NCBI GenBank assembly: GCA_038748775.1
Contig: JBCDIT010000007.1
Coordinates: 62,001-126,000, forward strand
Source of the DNA: DAIQNV01 sp038748775
Lineage (GTDB): Bacteria; Planctomycetota; Phycisphaerae; Phycisphaerales; UBA1924
Direction: 5' to 3'
Length of the DNA: 64,000 bases
The notes under the pieces are model-generated. The model was not told the DNA's origin and ran no database searches. It saw only the letters and a list, made by a program, of their open reading frames with translations. Shown piece after piece: positions 1-6,116 of this stretch. Positions within the stretch are counted from its first letter, which is position 1. Every line of letters begins with the position of its first letter. The position numbers and the translations under genes were made by a program.

Positions 1-2
1 AC

Positions 3-485
3 ACAGTCTCCGTTCTCGCCATGGGCGATGACTACGAGGATCTCGATTTCACCGTCGATCGGGTCAGCTACTACGAAGGCGACCCCGGGGAGCGGTGGAC
101 CGAAGTCAGCGGCGTGTATCGCGGCACACGGATCTTCCTCGAGGTTTGGGACGAGCCCGGCGTCGACGTGATCCTCACCCGAGAATCGGACGAGATCTCG
201 TTCCGGTCTCTCGGACTCGGTGAACCCGACCTCGTTCGGCTCGACGAGACCAAAGACACGTCCGTGGAGATCGGGGTCGACGGTGTCCGATTCCGCTTCT
301 CGGAGTCGGGCGAAGCGTTGTATTTCGAGGATGGCTCGCGTGAAGGCGAGGGTTACTACGAGTGGGTTTTCGAGGAAGTCGAAGGGCCGCGCGAGCTCTA
401 CGTCGAAAAGTGGGAAGGCGAGCCGTTCGAGGCTTCGCTCGGCCGAAAGATCCAGTCCGGTGACTGCCGGGTCTTCCGAAGGTAG
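3..485 (+). CDS. DUF4178 domain protein, 5' end probably cut by the window
   Basis: The frame is open to the left edge of the window. The first ATG, at 21, has no ribosome binding site, so the true start is probably outside. The 154 residues from that ATG show the DUF4178 pattern: an N-terminal FTVDRVSYYEG and WTEVSGVY stretch, followed by a YYEWVFEE and LYVEKWEGEPFEASLG stretch with a conserved glycine. No signal peptide or membrane helix is visible, so this part is probably cytoplasmic. It lies 38 nt upstream of the coiled-coil gene at 524 and heads the DUF350/spermidine-synthase-like/K+ channel run. DUF4178 proteins are commonly found in such neighbourhoods, but their biochemical role is unknown. 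Family call by eye. Confidence 0.7.
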   Translation, partial: TVSVLAMGDDYEDLDFTVDRVSYYEGDPGERWTEVSGVYRGTRIFLEVWDEPGVDVILTRESDEISFRSLGLGEPDLVRLDETKDTSVEIGVDGVRFRFSESGEALYFEDGSREGEGYYEWVFEEVEGPRELYVEKWEGEPFEASLGRKIQSGDCRVFRR

Positions 486-523
486 TCTCTCTTCCGCGTC
501 CACGCAGACCGGAGGTCATTCAT

Positions 524-1957
524 ATGGCACGCAACGCGCTCTCGGTGCTCGCCGCATCGTTCTTCATCGTCGTCATCATGACCGTGGTCGTCGGCGGCAA
601 GCGGGGCCTCGACGACGCCGTGCTCCAGCGGTCGACGGTCCAACTGGCGAAGTTCGACGAGACAAGCCCCGCCGTGCGGGCCGACATCGAATCGGCCCGC
701 AACGCCCTCACGACCGAACCCCAACTCCTCGGCGAATTCGAGAGCGAGTGGGGCCCGAGGCTCGACCAGGCCGAGGCGTCGCTCTCGAGCGCCGCAACCA
801 GCGCCGAGCAGCTCAGAGAGCTCACGAGGGCCAACGACCCTGAGACCGCCCAGCAGGTCGATCAACTCCAGCAAGAGGTCTCTGCGGCCCTCGCCGCCGG
901 CGCCGGCATCGCGTCCGAGATCAATACCGAAGCGAACCAACTCATCGCGTTCCGCGACAACGCGTCCACCGAGATCGAACGGATGAGCGCGGATCGTCTC
1001 GCGATCGAAGAGGTCAGCCTCAACGACATCGAAGCGACGGTCAGGCGAGCTCAGAGCGATTGGCCCGAGAAAGCGAACGACCTCGAGCAGCGGCTCCGCG
1101 TGTTCACCGGTGCCAAGGCGAGCGCGGCGCAGGTCTGGGCAGATTCCGCGGACGCCCGAGCCGCGGCCCTCGACGGAGATCCCTCGAGCGCCCAGATCCG
1201 GGCACTCGTCGACAGCGCCAACGCGATGGCGAGAACGAGGAGCGACGCGCAAGGCAGCGACCGCCTCGCGGCGCTCATCGAGCAGCTCTACTGGTCATGG
1301 GACAAAATCCTGGTTGATATGGAGATCCAGGAAGGCGCCGAGGTCTCCTTCAGCCATTCCTACCAAACGATCTTCATCCCGGGACTTCTCGTCGAAGGCG
1401 AGAGCGACCCGGAAGGCCGCACCCAGCGGATCGTCCGGGACACCGTCAAAGTCTCGAAGGCAGAATTCGAGCGGATGAAGAACAACCTGGGCATGACGGT
1501 GCTCCACAAGCCGGCCGGCAAGTACGACCACGAAGCCGACGCGACCGTTCAGCCCGGCGGCTACGCCTACATCGCACCGCCGGGAGAACGAAACCGGTAT
1601 GGCTACTGGGGGCCCAACGGCTGGACGTGGGTCGCCGGCTACTTCATCATGAAAGACCTCTTCTGGGGCCGCTCGTACCGCCCGATCGGTCGCGATGACT
1701 ACAACGGATTCCAACGTCACCGCTCGACCGGCAGGACCTACTTCGGGAAGACCGGCAAAGAGTACGGCTCCAAGGGCACGAACACCCGAGCGACCTACGG
1801 AACGAGCCGGTACGTTCAAACGAATGGCTACGCCAATTCGCGGTACGTACGGAGCGGGGGCACCTACCGCGGATCTCGCTACGCGAGCTCATCGCGGAGT
1901 TCCTCGTCAAGGAGCGGCGGATTCAGTCGCTCCGGCAGCCGAAGCGGCGGCAAGTAA
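524..1957 (+). CDS. Membrane-anchored coiled-coil protein with Ser/Gly/Arg-rich tail
   Basis: This is a 477-residue protein whose ATG is set by a strong GGAGGT at 511-516. Residues 6-24 form one hydrophobic segment (signal anchor or signal peptide). Residues 30-250 are Ala/Glu/Gln-rich and predicted helical, probably coiled coil. A more globular part follows, with YWGPNGWTWVAGYF and a downstream FWGRSYRPIG. The last 70 residues are low-complexity Ser/Gly/Arg/Tyr ending SRSGGK. I recognise no enzyme motif. It sits between the DUF4178 gene and the DUF350 gene (18 nt before the latter), which suggests an envelope partner of the DUF350 protein. Disordered Gly/Ser tails are typical of proteins in these operons, but this function is inferred only from context. 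Confidence 0.75.
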   Translation: MARNALSVLAASFFIVVIMTVVVGGKRGLDDAVLQRSTVQLAKFDETSPAVRADIESARNALTTEPQLLGEFESEWGPRLDQAEASLSSAATSAEQLRELTRANDPETAQQVDQLQQEVSAALAAGAGIASEINTEANQLIAFRDNASTEIERMSADRLAIEEVSLNDIEATVRRAQSDWPEKANDLEQRLRVFTGAKASAAQVWADSADARAAALDGDPSSAQIRALVDSANAMARTRSDAQGSDRLAALIEQLYWSWDKILVDMEIQEGAEVSFSHSYQTIFIPGLLVEGESDPEGRTQRIVRDTVKVSKAEFERMKNNLGMTVLHKPAGKYDHEADATVQPGGYAYIAPPGERNRYGYWGPNGWTWVAGYFIMKDLFWGRSYRPIGRDDYNGFQRHRSTGRTYFGKTGKEYGSKGTNTRATYGTSRYVQTNGYANSRYVRSGGTYRGSRYASSSRSSSSRSGGFSRSGSRSGGK

Positions 1958-1975
1958 CCCAAGAGGAGCCCACCT

Positions 1976-2983
1976 ATGGACACCGCTCTCTCGATCCTCT
2001 TCGGTCTCGCCTACATCGCCTTGGGCGTCGGCGTGCTCGTCATCGCGAAGCTCGTGCGTGATCTCGTCACGCCCTACAAAATCGACGACGAGCTGACGTC
2101 CAAGGACAACCCGGCCCTCGGGCTCGCGATGGCGGGGTACTTCCTCGCGGTTGTCATCATCTTCCTCGGCGCGGCCATCGGCCCCGAGCCCGAATCGAGG
2201 CCCACCGTCGCTGAGATGGCGTCAAACGTCGCCTCGGTCGTGATCTATAGCCTGCTGGGCATCGGCCTCCTCAATGTCGGCGCGATCATCCTCGACAAGG
2301 TCGTGCTCAACAACTTCAGCGTCCGCAAGGAGATCATCGACGATCGAAACTGCGGCACCGGCGCCGTGGTGGGGGGGGCCTACATCGCAACCGCCCTCGT
2401 GGTCTCCGGCGCGATCTACGGAGAAACCACCGGCGCCTGGTGGCACGGCCTCGTGTCCACGCTTGTGTTCTTCGTGTTGGGCCAGGCGGTTCTCGCGATC
2501 TTCGGCCTCATCTACCGGGGCGTGACCAAGTACGATCTGCACGCCGAGATCGAGAAAGACAACGTCGCCGCCGGCGTCGCTTTCGGACTGAGCGTGATCG
2601 CGATCGGCATCGTCCTGCTACGGGCCACAGGGCAAGACCTCAACGTCATCGCCCAAGCGGTCGCCGCCGAGCAAGCGGCCGAGGTCGTCCAAGCGATCGA
2701 GAGCGGCGTGCCGACCGATGAATTGCCAGATATCGTGCTCGACGACGAAGGCGAAGCGGTCGTCTCGATAGCCGATAAGTGGCGATACGCCCTCGTCGAC
2801 TTCGGCTACTATGCCTTGGGCGGTTTCGTCGTGATCGTTCTGCTCCGCCGCGTCACCGACGCGCTGCTTCTTCGCGGCTCAACGATCTACGAAGAGATCG
2901 CCAGAGACCGAAATCTCAACGCCGCGTTCATCGAGGGCGCCGTCGCGATCGGCATCGCCGGTATCGCCTACTTCATGCTCTAG
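1976..2983 (+). CDS. Duplicated DUF350 integral membrane protein
   Basis: A 335-residue inner-membrane protein with an AGAGGAG ribosome binding site at 1961-1967. It holds two copies of the DUF350 unit (YjfL-type, four helices each), roughly residues 1-145 and 155-335. Both have the typical arrangement of a first helix, a polar patch with Asp/Glu (DELTSKDNPALGLAMAGYF in the first copy, EIEKDNVAAGVAFG in the second) and paired hydrophobic helices. E. coli YjfL has a single unit, so this is the duplicated form. DUF350 function is unknown. It is linked by context to spermidine-synthase-like enzymes, PspA-type stress proteins and ion channels, and the same partners follow here. The 3' end is 77 nt before the next start. 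Confidence 0.88.
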   Translation: MDTALSILFGLAYIALGVGVLVIAKLVRDLVTPYKIDDELTSKDNPALGLAMAGYFLAVVIIFLGAAIGPEPESRPTVAEMASNVASVVIYSLLGIGLLNVGAIILDKVVLNNFSVRKEIIDDRNCGTGAVVGGAYIATALVVSGAIYGETTGAWWHGLVSTLVFFVLGQAVLAIFGLIYRGVTKYDLHAEIEKDNVAAGVAFGLSVIAIGIVLLRATGQDLNVIAQAVAAEQAAEVVQAIESGVPTDELPDIVLDDEGEAVVSIADKWRYALVDFGYYALGGFVVIVLLRRVTDALLLRGSTIYEEIARDRNLNAAFIEGAVAIGIAGIAYFML

Positions 2984-3060
2984 CGTCCCCCCATGCCCGC
3001 CGGGAGCGGGCGAGCGTCGGGCGTTTGGTCGTCTCCTGCCCGTCTACCCGGGAGCACAGC

Positions 3061-4746
3061 CTGTCAAACCCGCCCCCCAAGCTCCCTCGCGCTCGCCTCG
3101 TCCTTGCGTCGAGCATGTTCGTCATGGGCGTCGCCGGGATGCTCTACGAGTACGCCCTCGCGTCGATCGGCAACAATATGATGGGCTCGAGCCACGAGCA
3201 GATCTTCGTGATCATCGGGCTCATGATGTTCGCGATGGGCATCGGGGCCGCGGTGCAACGGAAACTCTCGGGGCCGGTTCTCGATCTCTTTATCGCCGCT
3301 GAGCTTGCCCTCGCCCTGCTCGGCGGTATGAGCTGCCTCATCGCCTATGCCGCGTACGGATACACCGCCGGCTACGAAGTTGTTCTCTACGCACTCGCCC
3401 TCGCGATCGGCTTTCTCGTCGGGCTCGAGGTCCCCTTGCTCATCCGCATCAACGAATCTCACGCCGACGCTCTTCGGACCAACCTCGGTGACATCCTCTC
3501 GATGGACTACGTCGGCTCGCTCGTCGGCGCGTTGCTGTTCGCCTTTGTTCTGCTCGCGAAGGTCCCTCTCCCGCAGATCGCGCTCGCCGCCGGCGTCGTC
3601 TCCGCGCTTGTCGCCGCGGCGGGCCTCGTGTACTTCCGAAAGCTCGTCGAGCGTCCGCGAACGCTCGGGTTCGGTTGCGTGTGTGTGCTCGCCGTCCTCG
3701 CCATTGGGTGGGTCTACGCCGACCGCTGGGTTGTCTCGATCGAGCAGCGAACCTACGAAGACCCCATCGTCTTCCGCGAGACGAGCGTGTACCAGCACGT
3801 CGTACTCACTCAGCGGGGCGACCATCTCCGTATGTACATCAACGGGCACCTGCAGTTTTCGAGCCGAGACGAGGCCGTCTATCACGAACTGCTGGTCCAC
3901 GCCCCACTTGCCCTGGCAGAGCAACACGCCCGAGTGCTCATCTTGGGCGGCGGAGACGGGCTGGCCCTGCGCGAGGTCCTCGAGCACCCCGGGGTCCGCG
4001 AGGTCGTCTTGGTCGACATCGACCCGGTGATCACCCGCCTCGCCTCAGAGCAGCCCAGGCTCATCCAGGCCAACCGCGCCGCGTTCGCCGATGCCCGTGT
4101 TGCTGTTGCAGACTCGGCGGGTATAACCCCCGGCGAACCGATGAGCGTGACCCGACCGAGCACGCTTGCGTCCGAGTACTGGTCCGACCGCGAGTACGAC
4201 CTCGCCTCGGTACGCGTCCTCCACCTCGATGCCGAGGTGTTCTTGCGCGAAGTCCCCATCGAGCCGTTCGACGTTGTCATCTGCGACTTCCCCGACCCCA
4301 AATCGATCGCGACCGCAAAGCTCTATTCCGTCGGCTTCTACCGCCGGCTGGCCTCTCGCCTCGCCGAGGGAGGGGTTATCAGTGTGCAGAGTTCGAGCCC
4401 CTGGCACGCGCCGCTGGTCTTTTCCAGCATCGGCCTGACGCTCGAGGAAGCGGGGTTCGCCACCCTCCCATATCACCACAACGTTCCGAGCTTCGGCGAT
4501 TGGGGCTTCCATCTCGCCTGGCGACCAACGGATCGGGCCCTGCCGCCGACCGTTGAAGCCATGCGCGAACGCATCGCAAACCTCACCCGTCTCCACGCAC
4601 GCGCCGACGTGCTCACGCCCGCCGTTCTTACGGCGAGCTTCGCGTTCCCAGAAGGCTGGATCGACACCGGCAACGAAACGGTCCGGCCCAACACCCAGAT
4701 GCGTCCCGTCCTCGTCGAGTACCATCGACGCTCCTGGCGCAAGTAG
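3061..4746 (+). CDS. Membrane-embedded spermidine synthase-like aminopropyltransferase
   Basis: About 561 residues. The N-terminal ~230 residues carry roughly seven membrane helices, beginning at LVLASSMFVMGVAGMLYEYA. The C-terminal half is a SpeE-type Rossmann methyltransferase fold with the nucleotide loop GGGDG at about 296-300, VVLVDIDP next to it, and the DFPDPKS...AKLYS signature near 409. It therefore probably transfers an aminopropyl or related group from decarboxylated SAM at the membrane, but its substrate is unknown. Start choice: no ATG precedes the first helix in frame. A CTG at 3061 has GGAG at 3051-3054 six nt upstream. TTG at 3025 or ATG at 3115 are alternatives, and the last would remove part of helix 1. 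It is 18 nt from the K+ channel gene. Confidence 0.85.
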   Translation: MSNPPPKLPRARLVLASSMFVMGVAGMLYEYALASIGNNMMGSSHEQIFVIIGLMMFAMGIGAAVQRKLSGPVLDLFIAAELALALLGGMSCLIAYAAYGYTAGYEVVLYALALAIGFLVGLEVPLLIRINESHADALRTNLGDILSMDYVGSLVGALLFAFVLLAKVPLPQIALAAGVVSALVAAAGLVYFRKLVERPRTLGFGCVCVLAVLAIGWVYADRWVVSIEQRTYEDPIVFRETSVYQHVVLTQRGDHLRMYINGHLQFSSRDEAVYHELLVHAPLALAEQHARVLILGGGDGLALREVLEHPGVREVVLVDIDPVITRLASEQPRLIQANRAAFADARVAVADSAGITPGEPMSVTRPSTLASEYWSDREYDLASVRVLHLDAEVFLREVPIEPFDVVICDFPDPKSIATAKLYSVGFYRRLASRLAEGGVISVQSSSPWHAPLVFSSIGLTLEEAGFATLPYHHNVPSFGDWGFHLAWRPTDRALPPTVEAMRERIANLTRLHARADVLTPAVLTASFAFPEGWIDTGNETVRPNTQMRPVLVEYHRRSWRK

Positions 4747-4764
4747 ACCCTCGAGCGAAGCCAC

Positions 4765-5829
4765 ATGCTCCTGCGACTCCAGCTCATCCGAGTGACCCGA
4801 AGGCTCAGGGCCCGCCGTGTTCTCGCTTTCAGCATCGTCGGGCTCGTCGTGCTCTTTAGCGTCCTCGCCAACGCGGTTATGTTCTTTTTGTTCGACCGAG
4901 GGGTGAACGAGGGCATCGAGCACTTCGGCGATGCCCTCTGGTACAGCGTCATCTCGATCACCACGATCGGGTACGGCGATTACTCCGCCCAGAGCGTCGG
5001 TGCCCGTCTCTCCACCATCGTGTTCATCGTGCTCGTGGGGCTCACTTCGTTCAGTGTGTTCTTCGGCATGGTGGTCGATCTCGTCACCGAGTCAGCGTCG
5101 CAACTCCACAAAGGGATCGGACAGGTCATGGCCGACGACCACGTCATCATCGTGCACTTCCCGGACGAGGCCCGCGTGCGCCAGCTCATCGATGAGATCC
5201 GCTCGGACCCGCACCACAAGTCCGAAGAAATCGTCATCATCGCAGACGATATAGACGAGCTCCCGTTCCGCGAGCCCGACGTGCTCTTCGTCCGGGGGTC
5301 TGCCCACGACGCCGAGAGCTACGAGAGGGCCAGCGCCAGGACCGCGCGAATGGCCATCGTCCTCAGCCGTGATTACAACGATCCGAACTCCGACGCCGTC
5401 GTCGCCGCAGCGGTCAGCATGCTCGAATCGGTGAACCCCGACATCCACAGCGTCGCCGAGTGCCTCCAAGACCGGCACCGAGCGCTCTTCGCTTCGACGA
5501 GATGTGACGCCGTGGTCTCGGCCGTGAAAATGGCCGGCAACCTGCTCGTTCAAGAGATCCACGACCCAGGCGTCACGCGCGTGGTCGAGGTGCTCACCTC
5601 CAACGCCGAGGGCGACACGATCTTCTCGACACCCGTCCCCGACAGCGCCGCCCCGGTCCCCGCCGACCAATTGGCAACCTCGCTGATCCCCCGAGAAGTG
5701 AACATGATCGCACTGCGCCGGGGCGACGCCGTGATCACGCTCTTCAAGGGCGAGCACGCCAACCCGGGTGACCGCGTCATCTACATCGCCCACCACAGGC
5801 ACACCTGGAACGAACTTGCAAGGACGTAG
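4765..5829 (+). CDS. Two-helix potassium channel with RCK/TrkA-N domain
   Basis: A 354-residue channel subunit. Residues ~20-43 form the first helix, TTIGYGDYS at about 65-73 is the K+ selectivity filter (GYG), and residues ~85-108 form the second helix. The C-terminal cytoplasmic part is a regulator-of-K+-conductance (TrkA-N) Rossmann domain from about 125, beginning DHVIIVHFPDEAR, followed by a further C-terminal domain to residue 354. Such MthK/Kch-type channels assemble as tetramers gated by a ring of RCK domains. The first Gly-x-Gly of the RCK dinucleotide loop is not conserved here (VHFPDEAR), so ligand binding may differ. It is the last gene of the DUF4178-DUF350-SpeE-like run, which makes it a likely effector of that system. 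Confidence 0.92.
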   Translation: MLLRLQLIRVTRRLRARRVLAFSIVGLVVLFSVLANAVMFFLFDRGVNEGIEHFGDALWYSVISITTIGYGDYSAQSVGARLSTIVFIVLVGLTSFSVFFGMVVDLVTESASQLHKGIGQVMADDHVIIVHFPDEARVRQLIDEIRSDPHHKSEEIVIIADDIDELPFREPDVLFVRGSAHDAESYERASARTARMAIVLSRDYNDPNSDAVVAAAVSMLESVNPDIHSVAECLQDRHRALFASTRCDAVVSAVKMAGNLLVQEIHDPGVTRVVEVLTSNAEGDTIFSTPVPDSAAPVPADQLATSLIPREVNMIALRRGDAVITLFKGEHANPGDRVIYIAHHRHTWNELART

Positions 5830-5880
5830 GATGACTTCGCTGAGGTCGTAGCGTCGGGCGTGCGGTTTGCGCCCGGGAAA

Positions 5881-5910
5881 GCCCGCCGGTATCGCTCCCG
5901 CGCCGCTTCC
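5881..5910 (+). repeat. Imperfect 30-bp direct repeat, copy 1
   Basis: This segment begins GCCCGCCGG and ends CGCTTCC. It matches 6021-6050 at 25 of 30 positions by hand alignment. Both copies lie in the 287-nt gap between the convergent K+ channel and trehalose-phosphatase/GH15 genes, on the same strand. No ORF or RNA gene was recognised in this gap. Confidence 0.6.
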
Positions 5911-5915
5911 TCTTC

Positions 5916-5940
5916 GAGCCCTGAGCGTAAGCGATGGGCC
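5916..5940 (+). repeat. 25-bp intergenic repeat shared with 50772-50796
   Basis: The element starts GAGCCCTGAGCG and ends GCGATGGGCC. The reverse complement of 50772-50796 matches it at 24 of 25 positions. Both copies sit in gaps between convergent genes. Short elements of this kind recur in planctomycete intergenic DNA as I recall, but a genome-wide count is not possible here. Confidence 0.65.
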
Positions 5941-6020
5941 GGTAAACGGACACGCCCACCCATACATAGAGCGGCTTCACTGGAGATCAATCGCCTCGCG
6001 TTTGCTTTCTTCGACCGGAT

Positions 6021-6050
6021 GCCCGCCGGATTCTCTCCGGCGCTGCTTCC
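6021..6050 (+). repeat. Imperfect 30-bp direct repeat, copy 2
   Basis: Second copy of the element at 5881-5910 (25 of 30 identities), located 111 nt downstream of the first within the same convergent gap and just before the 3' end of the trehalose-phosphatase/GH15 gene. Confidence 0.6.
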
Positions 6051-6116
6051 CCAAAGCGAGTGCCCGCCCGGAGGCCGCGACAGAGCGAAGCCTGCTCGAA
6101 GTGACCTCGCGGGCGA

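Noticed and set aside
398..1252. Long minus-strand frame opposite the coiled-coil gene
   Set aside because: GC-rich antisense shadow; the plus-strand gene has a strong GGAGGT site, a signal segment and normal composition.
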